Assembly: GCA_963691655.1 (NCBI GenBank)
Contig: OY829327.1
Span: 68,088,079-68,152,078 of the forward strand
DNA length: 64,000 nt
Reading direction: 5' to 3'
DNA from: Toxonevra muliebris
Lineage: Eukaryota; Arthropoda; Insecta; Diptera; Pallopteridae
Numbering within the stretch: the stretch's first letter is position 1; each line of letters starts with the position of its first letter. This document shows positions 45,085 through 56,915 of the stretch, in pieces. The notes below the pieces were generated by a model. It was not told the origin of the DNA. It worked only from the letters and a program-made list of their open reading frames with translations, and made no database searches. Position numbers and translations under genes: made by a program.

Positions 45085-45375
45085 TTGGTCGATTGAATTG
45101 TTCTTCTAAAGGTGCTCTTGGGTTTATTAAAAGATGGTCCAAAGAATTTAATGACCCATACACAACTAAAACGCTATTCACTTCACTTGTTAGACACATT
45201 CTAGAGTGGACTCCCCTGTCTGGAGTCCTCAATATAATTGCTACATAAATAAACTTGAGTCGGTCTAAAAACAATTTCTTCTTTTTGCATTAAGAAGTTT
45301 TTGTTGGTATCTACTTTTGAATTTCCACCATATGAGCATCGGTTAAAACTAAACGCGGGACCAATATAAATTTTG
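45085..45375 (+). pseudogene. Jockey-type LINE fragment downstream of the RT core
   Basis: The frame reads SKGALGFIKRWSKEFNDPYT and TKTLFTSLVRHILEW, then after a frame change SPQYNCYINKLESV and KQFLLFALRSFCW. This is the conserved 'RALGFIxRWSKxFxDPYxxKxLFxSLVRxILEY...ESVQKQFLLFxLR' stretch of Jockey/CR1-like LINE ORF2. Stops and at least one indel inactivate it. It is the kind of region that precedes the C-terminus seen at 20690-21060, although the two fragments are far apart and on opposite strands. Confidence 0.7.
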
Positions 45376-45639
45376 TTTTATTTTACCTTGTACAAGTTTC
45401 ATGAAAGGACGGTCAAGATTCCTGCGTGAAATCGATCACAAGTTAATTGCAAAAGGAAGACGAATTTCCAACAATTGAGTAAGTTATGTATGTATATATA
45501 CTGACGTTCACAAAAACCGCACCATTTCCTAACTTAGCCCAAATTTCCCTTCCTTTGTAAAGGAAATTCCCTTGTTTATATTTTAAGAATGTATTTAAGC
45601 GGAATGTACAATTTTTTATTGCGCTAAGATTAATTTTTG

Positions 45640-46755
45640 AAAAAGTGCCAAAAACAACTGCAAAGTATAAACAATTGACGCGCCACCCAAACGTCGAAAT
45701 TTCTGTTCTTAGGTATCAAGGAGTGTAATAAAGTTAAATACCTGAAGAAATCTGATGACTACATTCGACTGCTGTTGGACTGATCCACAAAAAAAGCAAT
45801 TTATACTCGCTTGAAAGGACAAAAGGATCAAGACTACTATGGAAGACAAATACGAGAGAAAATGGCATAACCTCAAAGAGAACCATAAATTATCGATTCA
45901 AAAGTGCAGTCACAATAAGGACTGAGCTAAAGAGCCACAACAACGTGAATATAAGTGTCGAAACCTTATACAGAAAGAAACGAGACGATCAGCCAAAAAG
46001 TCGTTGTTGATGAAATGGATGGAAACAAATCTCCTGGTATGGACTAAAAACTACAGCAATAGAACTGTGGCAGACTCGAGAAAAGTTATATGATCGGGCA
46101 AATTAAACTCAATTTTTAATGCGCATTTATTCTTCGGTACGTGCGTCGCTCAGATATAGAGCAATACAAGGATAACAGTGTAGCGAAAATAGTCAAATCC
46201 CCACAAAGTCATACGGCTTGAATGGATTTTTCCTACTATATCCGGGGGCCCCTATGCTATATTAAAGGGGCTGTGAACACCCAAAAATATGGCTAAAATT
46301 TTATGGAGCAATTGCTGTAAGCCAATTGTGGTGCGCTTTCGCTCATTAATGATGTTATTTTTCCGGACGACTTCTGCGGCATATCATCACGCCAAATTGG
46401 CAAGGTTTAGTTAGTAATTAATGCATAATGTTTGATAACTTAAGAAATAGTAACAAAGTTAGATTATTGATTCTTATTTGTTTGCAGATTCAAAATGTCT
46501 TCAATGATGTTAGAATTTACTGGCGGGAATGATCAGGCAGCCCGCGCGGTTTAAGTCCAATAGAGCACCTCTGTCATATAATGAAACGGAAAGTTGCTCA
46601 AAATATGCCAAAGAATAAAAAATATCTTGTTGGAGTTCTGAAAAAAGTTTGGTATTAAAAAAAACGAATGATATCCTTAAAGTGCTTGTTGACTCTATGC
46701 CATTCAAGATAACGGCCATAAGAAAGGTTAAGAGAGGGGCACCATCAAACTAAAC
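45640..46755 (+). pseudogene. Tc1-like transposase pseudogene
   Basis: The N-terminus reads TTAKYKQLTRHPNVEISVLR, a paired-like HTH start. VVGLIHKKSNLYSLERTKGS follows, and a damaged GRP-like stretch and second HTH (NYRFKSAVTIRTELK, NISVETLYRKK). In the catalytic domain FSYYIRGPLCYIKGAVN and SAAYHHAKLARF are recognisable, but the conserved Asp before the AAYHHA motif is lost. The C-terminus is LSPIEHLCHIMKRKVAQNMP and VLVDSMPFKITAIRKV, typical of Tc1. Many stops and frameshifts occur. A possible end (CTGACGTTCACAAAAACCGC, 45502) lacks a clear partner. Confidence 0.7.
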
Positions 46756-46884
46756 AGTTTTCCTTATGACTCTATTATGAAACAAATTAATCATTTGTAT
46801 GTATGATGTTTCTTTCGCAATTTTGTTCCCGAAAATAAAAAAAAATACATTCACTAAAAAATAATCAGGTTTAGGTCCCATTTT

Positions 46885-47730
46885 ATGTAAGATCAGAGAA
46901 AGGACTGCAATTCACATCGTGGGAGCTACTATCGAAGCGCTTGGTCATGATGTCGAGGATTTCCCAGTCAACAGATGTTGTATTCACAATTTCCAAGAGA
47001 AATTTCGCAAAAAAAAAGGCTACTGAAATCAAAAATCAATTTAAGGATACGAAATTGCAGGGAACATTGCATTAAGATAGTAAATTACTTCCAGCATTAA
47101 AGGGTAAAGAGACAGTAGACTGATTTCTTATTATTCTTTCAAATTGTGGCACTGAGCAACTTCTTGGAGTACCTGCTTTGCAATCTAAGACTGGAAAAGA
47201 GCAGGAAAGAGTTGTTTGTGATAGAAAACTTTTTGGAAAAAAACCTTTCTAGCATCACATGTATGAAATCATCCTTAAAACTATTTTTTGAGGAGAAGAT
47301 GGGTAAAACTTCCAGACCGACTGTACGAATCTTGAAAAAATATCAAAACGCTTGGTCTGGAATTAATGTTAATAAATTTAAAACTGGTATTGAGCTCGAA
47401 ATGGCCAAAGAACACCTGAAACAGATCGATGTATCTCGAATCCTCGATTTGGAGCGGAATACTTTGCAAGAACAGTAGCCCAGAGAGGATTGTAGATCTT
47501 TCTTGTCGACCGTGATATCTTGAAACTTTCGCCATTCGGCATTCTTTAATCCTAATTTGGTTTCAGAAGAAAATATTAAAAGTGTTAGAGTGGAAATCAA
47601 TCAAATCACAGAATAATCAACAATTGAATTGAGCAGTTTCTTCCTAATAAAACATGGCAATATTAGGACGGATCCTTCGCAGTGGAATGAAAATGAAGAT
47701 TTATTCAACGCCTTAAGTAAACCTGCTTAA
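46885..47730 (+). pseudogene. Unclassified DNA-transposon ORF remnant
   Basis: One frame near 47050-47200 reads DSKLLPALKGKETVD, a stop, then CGTEQLLGVPALQSKTGKEQ. Another (47146-47478) reads ITCMKSSLKLFFEEKMGKTS, PTVRILKKYQNAWSGINVNK and DVSRILDLERNTLQEQ. Both match, from memory, a multi-copy transposase-like protein found in insects and Hydra whose superfamily I cannot name. The catalytic middle part seems deleted (GKKPF-stop-HHMYEI junction). A stop after LQEQ and frame changes show decay. Confidence 0.45.
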
Positions 47731-48164
47731 TAAATTGAAAAATGTAAACAGTCCAATTGAAAGAGATGTCCAATTTATGGAGAATAAGTTATTTACACGT
47801 TGCTAGTGCTTAGTGGCCTATATTAAAATTTTATGTGCAGCCTCTTAATTAGGTAAAAAGGACATTTTTCCAGAAAAGGGTAAAAAAGTCCCATAAAGAA
47901 TGGAGATAATAGGTTAACACATTCCAAAAATATATTTTACGTAAGATTTTACTATAACAGGTAAACGTTCTCAGAAGGAAGAATAATAGTAACATGCTCA
48001 GGAATGGTCAAACTTTGGACCGCGTAAAAAAAAAATTGGCGTTGAGGCCCCTAAACGGAGTTAACAACAGTACTCTGGAGCATTTTCGTTATGGAGCAAG
48101 CATACCATACTCTGATCCCAATTACTTTTGATGGTCCTCAATTTGCCGCACAGTGCTATTAATT
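47731..48164. other. No recognised feature
   Basis: AT-rich. Just before 48165 a CACAGTG word faces the CACTGTACAACGG end of the next repeat. Confidence 0.25.
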
Positions 48165-48615
48165 ACACTGTACAACGGCCAAAAAAGTTCAAGAGTTTTG
48201 AAAGTTGATTTCATATAATTCAAGTACGCTGAACATAATGGCGTTTTTAGTTTTTCTCTGTCACGTCTAATTTATTTTTTTTAACGATTAAAAAAAAAAC
48301 ATATAGGTATAGAAACACTGCACAATGGAATTAACCTAAAAGAAAAGGTCAAGAGTTTTGAAAGTGGATCTTATATAATTCGAGTGTGCTGAACATGATG
48401 GCGTTTTTTTTTCTCTATATCGTCTAATTTTTTAACAAAATAAAAATCTACAAACATTATTTTTTATGTACGATTTTTTTTCAACCCGTTTATAAAATAA
48501 TTAAAATAATAATAAAACTGAGAACGCCATTATGTTCAGAGTACTCGAATTATATAAGATCAGCTTTCAAAACTCTTGAGCTTTATTTTTTTTGGTAGAT
48601 TCCGTTGTGCAGTGT
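48165..48615. repeat. Three ~100-bp repeat units, two direct and one inverted
   Basis: Units at 48165-48260, 48315-48425 and 48515-48615 (inverted) share ACACTG(C/T)ACAA(C/T)GG at the outer end, then CAAGAGTTTTGAAAG, TATATAATTC(A/G)AGT and GAACATAATGGCG. The second and third units form ~110-bp terminal inverted repeats of a ~300-bp MITE; the first is an extra solo end. Shorter related ends occur at 52755 and 61340. Confidence 0.65.
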
Positions 48616-49100
48616 TATTATAGTCAAATTAAAAATAATAAAGTTATTGGTTAAATAACTACTCTGTACAATTTTTTTGGAACAAAAAAATAAATCTGAT
48701 TTTTTATATGATTATGATCTAGGGGCCGAGGGATACCACTTCTTCCAATCCGATTGAGCTCAAATTTCACACAGCTCACTTTTTTATGTAATGGAATTAA
48801 ATTGAGGGGTAGCTCAAAAAACTTTTTTCGTATTTACTTATATATTCAAATTTGTTTCTTTTTTCGCGGCTATTAAACTAAACTTCTAACGCCCGGCGAT
48901 GTAAAGAATTCGACAGATATTTTATTCTATAAAAATATTGGTTTTTTATTATTAAAATATAACCCTAAAAGTATGCAGCGTTTTTGTTATTTTGATATTT
49001 TGTTATAAGTGTATTAATATTTAATGCGAATTTTTTACTTAAAAAGGCATTTATTTAATCAACGAAAAGTATGAACTCAATAATCAAAATATTGGACATC
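48616..49100. other. No recognised feature
   Basis: AT-rich, with no repeat pair or coding segment identified. Confidence 0.25.
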
Positions 49101-49565
49101 GTTAGCTAGGGGGTTTCACCATGTTCCTGGCAACTGATGGATTCCACCCCAGTACTGGGGCTAACCATCCATCAAACCAATTTTTCACTTCTTTGTACGA
49201 ATTGAAATGCTTTTCGGAAGGTCCGTACTACAGTTATCAAAACAAGTAATAGTTGGAAGGAGCCAAGTCTAGTGAATACAGTGGGCGGGATAAAACGTCT
49301 CATTTGATGATATCCAAATAGTTTTTACAATGTGCAACATGGGCACTGCCATGTTGAAAAATGTCTTTATTGTATCCTTGGACATATTCTAGTCGTTTTT
49401 ACTTCAATGCCCGGTTCAAATTGATCATTGTAGACAGTTCTCATCTTTGAACTTTTTCGATGATCCTCCACGGTCTTTGAAACTCAAGTTAAAATCACTA
49501 GTTTTAAATCATCGCTCACAAGAGCCTTTGCTTGGAGCATGTTCACCATAAGCTTCTACCACTAA
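49101..49565 (-). pseudogene. DD34D mariner transposase remnant
   Basis: On the minus strand VVEAYGEHAPSKGSCER and DFNLSFKDRGGSSKKFKDE match the mariner HTH region. After a large deletion comes INLNRALK-stop-KRLEYVQG, then FQHGSAHVAHCKNYLDIIK and LYSLDLAPSNYYLF, then GPSEKHFNSYKEVKNWFDGW. In functional mariners the second and third catalytic residues sit at HDN and APSD; here they are changed to HGS and APSN, and the first is deleted. The remaining blocks are in the expected order. Ends were not identified. Confidence 0.75.
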
Positions 49566-49656
49566 TATTATAGTTTTTCTAATGAAAGGAAGTTATTAAA
49601 CTTCCCCGCAATACTTCTAGTTTAAAATTCGACAGTTTTTGAAATAAAATATTAGC

Positions 49657-50111
49657 GGTATTCACGATGTGGTGTATTTGTTTGTAGTAAACCTCTGCAA
49701 AATATACTTCCTTATACACCATATTGCCGTAAATTTGTGAACTTCCAGCGCAGCCAAAATCTTCGTCCATGTTTTATTTAATTGTTTTTGTTATTAGCTG
49801 TTCAAAATATATACATGCAATGAATTTACAATGCTGTCATATCAAAATATAAAAATTTTACTGTTAAAAATCTTCAAGATCGATCAGAAACAAAATAATA
49901 TGGCAGTATCGCTTTTTGCCTTAGCTGTTCGGCAAATACTTACACAAATACAATACAAAATTTACAATATGGGTTTTCCGTTGTATTTTTGATATTTGCA
50001 GCATTTGAAAATCGTATGTATTTTGTTTTTGTAAACTTATCAAATTTACTACAAATATGAAATTTATCAAAAATACACAATGCATTTATCATTTACTAGA
50101 TCGTGAATACC
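49657..50111. mobile_element. 455-bp MITE with GGTATTCACGAT ends
   Basis: GGTATTCACGATGTGGTG at 49657 is matched in complement by ATCGTGAATACC ending at 50111, with further loose pairing (TTTGTAGTAAA on both sides). The interior is AT-rich and non-coding. End sequence resembles the CCCTATTCACGATTTGGTGC end at 34335, suggesting one MITE superfamily. No clear target duplication. Confidence 0.5.
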
Positions 50112-53100
50112 CATATTTTGTTTATACAATAGCAACCAGTGTGGCCAACTTTTGTTTTTCAAAATCAGCTAAAATCCGCGTATTTTCTTTAAAAATGCTC
50201 TAAATTTTTTTTTCTTATAAAAGTGCGAGAAAACTCAATACATTTAAACTTTTAAACTAAACACGCACGCATTTGCTACTTCTAGCCAATGAAAATTTCT
50301 TCGATTTTTCTGAACTGAGCGCTAAATCACTTTTTTTCCGCGTTTTAATATTCAAAAGCACTAAATTTAGCTGAAAAAGCGCTGAGTTGGAGACGCTGAT
50401 AGCAACCTATATCATAGTAGTAGATCTTATTAAAAAATGTCTACTCTCCAAAGCGCCATATTAATTATCATCGACATAAACCACACATAATAGCTATGCC
50501 TTCTGTTAGTTAAATCAGTACTTCATATTTATTATGCAATTACATAATAATTGCACGAGAGCACGAAATGCAAAAATATTATACTAAATTATACTACGAA
50601 TCAAGAGCGCATATTAACGTAGAGCCCCCTGTCTATTTCGTATTAATCATATTGAATTTTTATTTCGATTTATATTTTAAATAAAATATTTTGTCCCCCA
50701 GAAATTTTAGTTTAAAACAAAAAAACATTCTCCAATAAAACATTAAAATAATATAAGTTATAATTTTTTTAAAGTTCACAAATCTTTAAAATTTAAAATT
50801 TTTTAAACTTTCTAATGTTTTTCAAAATATTGGAAAACAACATATTTTCAAAAATTTTTGCAAGTGGAATATTTTTGTGACCAGTTGCAAATTATTACAC
50901 AAAAGACTTAAGATGTGGAACAGCATCCAGAGGGTTTATGATAGGAAAGCAAATAACAGTATTAAACCAATCAAAATGTTCTAGTTATATTAAATATTTA
51001 ATTACTTAAAACAAATTGATAAAAAGCTCAATCAAGAAAAAATAATTTTAGTCGTTCAAACTTTCTCACTTCATAAAGCCACCAGTTTAATTTGGTGTTT
51101 TTAAATCAGTTTATAATTTTTACGCCAATATTAATCAATTCCGATTTTTTTTTATCAATCAAAAATTTGAGAACTAGAGGGTTAAGTATACAGAAATAAC
51201 TAAGTATTATTTTATGCTTTATCTTGTGTATAAAAAACCTCAACGATATTTTATGAGCTCTCCTCGTGAGAAGAGTAGGTGTCGTTCTTACTTTCTTCGG
51301 AGTGGTAAACATTTTTATTTTATTAATTAATTAATTCTTCTTGAATTTTAATTTTGTAAATTAGGCTTCATTTTAGCTTTTTCAAATCCTCTCTCTCCCA
51401 TTGGCTTCGATCTATATTAACCTTAACCCATTATCAGCAATCTATTTATATATGCATCCACAATTCATCTCCACTAGTAGTAAGTAATCTTTTTTTTAGC
51501 AATAATTGTATGTAGTGTTATTTGTTGTAATCCTTAAAATCCCTTCGCACCTCTGGCAGTATGTTGAAATTAATTAATGGCTGGTTCAATTAAAATTGCA
51601 ACATGCAGTTGGACACAATTTTATTTTCACCCTAAAATGCCGATCAATACTGCAAAGAATTCTTCGTTACTGTTATTGTTGTTGTTGTTGCTGCTGTGTT
51701 TTTGTATTCTTGTACAACAAGTTCCAGCGCCTTGTATTCCACTGATGAGCTGTTGCCGTTGCTCAGCAGTAACTAACATGTCCTCCGTATAGAAGAAGCT
51801 TCAAGCATGCATACAAATGTATGTATGTATGGGCACATGCACGTGTAAATATGTATGTATATGGACATTAGCTAATCCAGCTACAATGTCCTCAAGCGAA
51901 AGGCAGCAGCAATAACAACAACAACCACAACAACAAATTTCTAAACTGATTTAAAGTAAATCTTGCAAAAATGCAAAATCAATTTAGCCATTTGTTTCTA
52001 GCATTTGTGCCTGAACTTTTATCATATACATTCATACATTCATGCATTCATACATTCATACATACATACATTCATACATACATAAATAGTTACCACTCGT
52101 GCGCTTGTGTTTTGGCACTTGAGCCACTTGGAGGAATATCCAAAGAAGCTGTTTGTTGCACACTTCTTCACTGGTGGTATTCAGTATTGCTGTTCTTGTT
52201 GTTGTTATCGCCACTTGTAGTTGCGTTGTCCTTCTGTTACTTTTGCCAATTTTCAGCTTTATTCGTTTATGTGTGTGTGAGTGTGCTCGTGTAGAAAATT
52301 GTATTTCAACTTAGCTTTAGATTTGTAGATACATACATACATTGATTCCTCTAAAAGATTCTAGTCAGCAATTTGTGGCGGAATGGAAAATTGCTGTTCA
52401 ATTATTTTAGCATGTAAATTTGTTGCTCTAACAATGTTTTCTGCAAAGGTGACAAGAATTTTAATACAACTTACCTGATATTAGTTGAAAATGTTAAAGA
52501 CAGGCCTGAATCATAAGCGCATAGGGGCTGAGCGGAAGGAAGAGGATAATTTGAATAAATTGAAGTAGTCCAAATGTAACATTTTCCTAAGTCAAGAATT
52601 ATTTTTTTGTTTCCTTGGACTTAATCCGATTTTACCACGGTTTTTAGTCTAATTAACTTCTCTAGAAATGTTAAGTGAAATATAGTTGTTAAAAAGACTT
52701 TCCTAAAACAAAAGCGTTCTGAAACCGTAATAAATTGTTTTCCAAATCAACTACACTGTGCAACAGAAAAAAATGCAAGAGTTCGAACATACTTTTTTAT
52801 ATAATACGTTTTCAGTTTTCTTCTGTACGTCACAATTTAAATAGGCTTAAAAATTATGTTTCAGGTTTTTAAGCCCCCTTGTTAATATTGAAATAAATAA
52901 AGGTGTAAAAATTACCATAATTTTCAATGTCAATATACATACATATGCAAATAAGTATGTACATACTAGTATGTATGTATGTGTGTTAAGAAAAAGTGAG
53001 TAAACTGCAATGCAATAATAAATATTTAAATTCACCAATGGCAACGTTTTTTAATTTTGAAATATTTGGGTATTGCTGGTTTTCTTCGTAAATTCAGGAA

Positions 53101-53478
53101 CAGGATGGCCATTTCAAAACTTTAAAGTTATGAGACTGATACTGAAGAGTTGTCATGAAGAAACCTCTATTCGGCGGCTTACGAAAATAGAAGCGGATTT
53201 GTCCCCAACATTTTTATGTATCCTGCAAAATTCATTCGACTACTTGGAAAAGATATTTCCATCATTCCATTGCCAATCAATTAAGGTACTTCCACTGCAA
53301 TATCTTTTGGAAAAATCTAGGTGTTGTTTTAGAGGATGCCAAGGTAACACGGATCGGCATTTGACCTGACTTGAAGGCAGCCGACGGCCCGGAAAACAAA
53401 ATTATAGTCATGTAAACGGTCAAACTGGCTTTGTTTTGTATATTAACTAATTTTAATTTGGAGAACTATCCCAACTTG
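50112..53478. other. No recognised gene; microsatellites
   Basis: Contains CAGCAG/CAACAA tracts near 51680 and 51910, ATGTATGTATG near 51820 and a TTCATACATACA array at 52020-52085. ORFs at 51577-51792 and 51971-52294 derive from these tracts. The 53073-53369 ORF has no known domain. A CACTGTGCAACAG word at 52755 is a solo end of the repeat at 48165. Confidence 0.3.
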
Positions 53479-54690
53479 TTTTTTTTTTTTTTTTTTTTTT
53501 TTGGAGGAGGAAAGCATTGAGAGCCTCGGTCAGTGTGAGACTTCCACTCACCAAAACCACCTCACATGTCCGAACGGTGGAGCCCTCCTGGGACACCTAC
53601 TGGTACTACGTCAGGAGGCCGTTGTGAGCATTAACGCTCAAGCGTCTGTTAATTGTCATTCAGTCAGATTGTCTTCCTGTTTCAACCTCGCCCTCGGGAT
53701 TGTGCGACGCGGTGGCTGTACTGTGTTGCATATTATAAAGTTGCTGATGCTGTTGGTTCAGCCGATACTCCCTTTCTGCAGCTCGGAGTTTTGCCATTAC
53801 TTGTATTGCAAACTGGCAGTCTGCTTGCCATTTATCTTTTGACTCGCCCATTTGTGACAACAAGCTGGACGTTGTCAGTTCCACACCAAGGGCCTCCTTC
53901 AGAACCTCTCTTTCCGCGTTGAATCTCACGCAGGAGCATAGAACGTGCTGTGCAGTCTCTTCTTCATTAGGGCACTCCGGGCAAAAGGGGGTGTCTATAA
54001 TATTAAAGCGGTGGAGGTAGTACCGGAAGCATCCATGTCCGCTAACTAGCTGTGTGAGGTGAAAATTTAAATCGCCGTGTTTGCGTTTCAGCCACTCTTC
54101 TATTTTGGGAATAAGGGCGAATGTCCATCGTCCTTTCGTGGACTGCTCCCATCTCTTCTGCCATTCTTGTACCGACTTGGCTCTTTCCTCCGCTTTACGC
54201 TGGGCCGTTGGTTTTGCACCCTGTGTTGTGTGCAGGCCCTGCAACTCCTTGGCCAATAAGTCAATTGGCATTTTCCCAGCTAGTACGCATGCCGCATCAT
54301 CTGAGACCGTTGTATATGCGCAAGTCACACGCAGTGCGATATGGCGATACACGCGTCGTACTGCTTCTAGGTGCGTCGTTCTTGCATTCGCCCAGATTGG
54401 CGCCGCATAGAGCAAGACGGAGTTTATCACCGTCGACAGGAGCATCCGCCTAGTGCCCTGTGCGCCGCCAATGTTTGGAATTAGTCGGTTGAGTGCTCCA
54501 TTAATCGCTACTGCTTTTTTGCTGACCATAGCTAAGTGCTCCTTAAAATTGATCCGTTGGTCAATAAGGACTCCGAAGTATCTTATGGCTGGTTGAGATA
54601 CAACGTTATGCCCTCCAACGTTTACCACCATTTGCTCCAGTTTTTTCCGCGCTGTGAGTAACACCTTTGCGGCTGTTGTGCTGACAAGAA
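53479..54690 (-). mobile_element. 5'-truncated R1/I-group LINE insertion with poly-A tail
   Basis: A 24-base T run at 53479-53502 is the poly-A tail on the minus strand. It is preceded by ~160 bp of 3' untranslated sequence and a long C-terminal ORF. The element stops abruptly near 54690, where AT-rich flank starts, as expected from incomplete reverse transcription. Its GC content is clearly higher than that of its surroundings. Flanks are not rDNA, and no target-site duplication could be settled. Confidence 0.8.
53660..54664 (-). pseudogene. C-terminal part of R1/I-group LINE ORF2 (reverse transcriptase protein)
   Basis: The 334-aa open frame continues a few codons upstream to the truncation point. 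LLTARKKLEQ and YFGVLIDQRINFKEHLAMVS are the end of the RT domain. LLYAAPIWANA and the thumb region follow. PFCPECPNEEETAQHVLCSC (residues ~228-248) is the C-terminal CCHC-type motif that binds nucleic acid. No stop or frameshift interrupts this segment, so the insertion is fairly recent, but the endonuclease and RT catalytic residues are missing. R1 clade is most likely; another I-group clade is possible. Confidence 0.85.
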
Positions 54691-54889
54691 AATACGACTA
54701 TATAGTAGAAGTTAGCAATGAAGATCATTTAGTCGGCCTCTTAAGCAACACGTCTGTTGCGCGAAATATGTATACAACTATATACTAGTGGTTGCTAAAT
54801 TTGTTTTTTAATAGTGATAGAACTTTGATTTTAAAAAATACACATAAAAATTTAAGTATGATGCCAAATTTTTTTTTTTATTTGAAGGA

Positions 54890-55226
54890 TAATTTAATGG
54901 CATTTAATATTAAAAAATGATTTCCGGCATATGACCACCACAACTAGCTCTGAGGAACCACATTCGATCAGACCAATTTTAAACCACTTTTGCGAGTAAT
55001 TCAGGCCTTATTTCATCAATAACACGAGTTATGATCAAGTGGCTTTAGTTCTTGAACAAATTGGATGTTGTATAGTTTGTGTGTAGACCAAGATCTTTAC
55101 GCAAAATTTTCCATGTGCACAGCGTCAAACTTATTGTGCACGTTGACGAGTAGACAAATCTGGATCTTCATTAACACTAGCACTTACAGCACCGATATTT
55201 TCTTCTATACGTACAGTTCTTTGTCT
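54890..55226 (-). pseudogene. Mariner-type transposase remnant, N- and C-terminal parts only
   Basis: On the minus strand RQRTVRIEENIGAVSASVNE and DPDLSTRQRAQ form the second helix-turn-helix region. WKILRKDLGLH follows in another frame. A junction then leads straight to IDEIRPELLAKVV, NWSDRM and the C-terminal ASCGGHMPEIIF, just before an AT-rich end. The entire DDE core is missing. The layout matches the deletion derivative at 35341-35873, so it is probably the same transposon group. At least two stops or frame changes are present. Confidence 0.65.
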
Positions 55227-56040
55227 TGTTGTTGTTGTTGTTGCATAGAGTAGGGAAAATGTTGTGCGAAATCTAGCGATACACAGTGGTCATATTTGTA
55301 TGGAGTCAGCGGCCAAAAAATCTTCCATTTGAGATAGAAACGTGAAACTTTGATTACAGCTTTAAAACAATGTGAAAATTATTATATGATAAATAGACGT
55401 GGTTGAACACCTGCACACCTGCACAGCCCATGCCACCCCTACCACCCGTACCACACCCTACCACTTTGCCTAAGCAAAAATTAAAAAAAAAAAAATTGTA
55501 CTCAATTAATTTTTTAAATTTAACAAGTTTTGAATAAGATTGAGCTTTAAAAAATAAGAAAATTAACAATTCAAATAGCGACTATTTATAAAAAATTATA
55601 AAACTGTTAAATGTTATTTGTAGCAAATCAAAAACAGAAATTTATATGGTAATTTGCGAAATCTCTTTATAAAAGGATCCGAACTTAAAAGTAAACGAAT
55701 GATCAAATCCGTATTAGGTGAAACAGAACAAAAACACCGTACAAAAAGTTGCAGGTGCACTGCAGAAAGCAGAAACAAAAACAACGAGCTTGCTTTGGTC
55801 TGTGGGAGATAACACAAATACGGGAACAAACGGGCAGCTGATATTAACAGATTAAAGTCTTAAAACATTGACTAATGTAAAAAAAAAAAATCCCAATGGG
55901 AGGATCAGGGGTAAAAACAACTAAAACTCTGAAATTTAATTATATGGAAGAGAAAACTAATAATGGTATTTATACTTTTGAAAATCTTATTCTTATATGA
56001 AATAGGGATGACACATTTGGTACTAAACTTTTGACATAAT
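55227..56040. other. No recognised feature
   Basis: AT-rich with GTTGTTGTTG near 55235 and a CACC-rich stretch at 55410-55465. Confidence 0.25.
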
Positions 56041-56189
56041 TTTTTTTTTTTACTTATGGCAGCGACCAGTGGACGATTATGTAAACCATAAATTTCTCGA
56101 ATTACTATATAATCTTGGCGAATAGAACACTGATTTTGAAAATAATTTTCAACAATTTGTAAACGCAGTTGCGGCGTCATTCTTTCCAT
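56041..56189 (-). pseudogene. Mariner-type transposase N-terminal fragment
   Basis: The minus-strand ORF starts MERMTPQLRLQIVENYFQNQ and continues REIYGLHNRP, the first helix-turn-helix of the same insect Tc1/mariner-type group as 35341-35873 (MVKFTNQHLEIIKNYY...). After about 50 residues similarity stops at a lysine run, where unrelated AT-rich sequence follows. It is therefore a 5' fragment. The ATG at 56187-56189 matches the usual start of these transposases. Confidence 0.6.
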
Positions 56190-56915
56190 GATGATTTGTC
56201 AAATCACAGTTATACCTATCGAAAGTTCTATTAGTCCAGCGGTGCCATATTGACAGATTTATCTGTAAATCATAGTTTTTTTGGTCGGCATGCAGTCTTA
56301 CAGATTTAAATATGGTTGTCATAAAAATGTATTTGTATTTCAGGGAAGCACTTGCAGGTAGTGAATGTGGATAGAATATTTCCCCAAATTAATCCCTGCA
56401 AAACTAAAATTCGAAAATTAGCTGAAAAGAACTTACTTAAAAAAAATTATAAAATTGAACAAATTTTGTGGCATCAGGAGAAATATACAAGAAATTTCAT
56501 GAAACCATTTTAAGAGCTTTTAAAATTACTGCTGAACTATGACTACTCAAAAAATCGGATCCAGGAATGTTCATATCGTATTTCTTATTAATAATAATAA
56601 TAACATATATTTGTTTTTTACATTTTTAAATGAATTTGTTTCTTTTTTTATTGACTTATTTTACTTAATTTTAAAGGAATCATTTTTTTTTATTTTATTA
56701 ATATTATTACATATTTATTTAAATAAATTAATTTTAGCTATTCCAGTGCATTTTTGCGAATAGAATCTGACACCAGTTAAACGCTACTTTTTCAAACAAA
56801 AACAATCTGATGGCTGATTGTTGCTGTCGTTATGATAAATAACGCAAATCAAATAACTTAATTTTTTAAAATTTTTTTGTTTTTTTTTGTGAAAGTGTTA
56901 TAAGAACTGATTTAA
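56190..56915. other. No recognised feature
   Basis: AT-rich. A small AGATTTATCTGTAAAT palindrome lies near 56258. Confidence 0.25.

Noticed and set aside
51170..51430. TTAA-type MITE between GAGGGTTAA (51177) and TTAACCCATTATC (51422)
   Set aside because: The two ends face the wrong way for a single element and do not match each other.
51577..52294. ORFs rich in Leu, His, Ile and Thr
   Set aside because: They are translations of CTG/TTG and TTCATACATACA microsatellites, not genes.
53501..54453. Plus-strand ORFs of 89-113 codons
   Set aside because: They are antisense to the long open LINE frame on the minus strand, which has clear RT and zinc-knuckle motifs. Their composition is explained by it.
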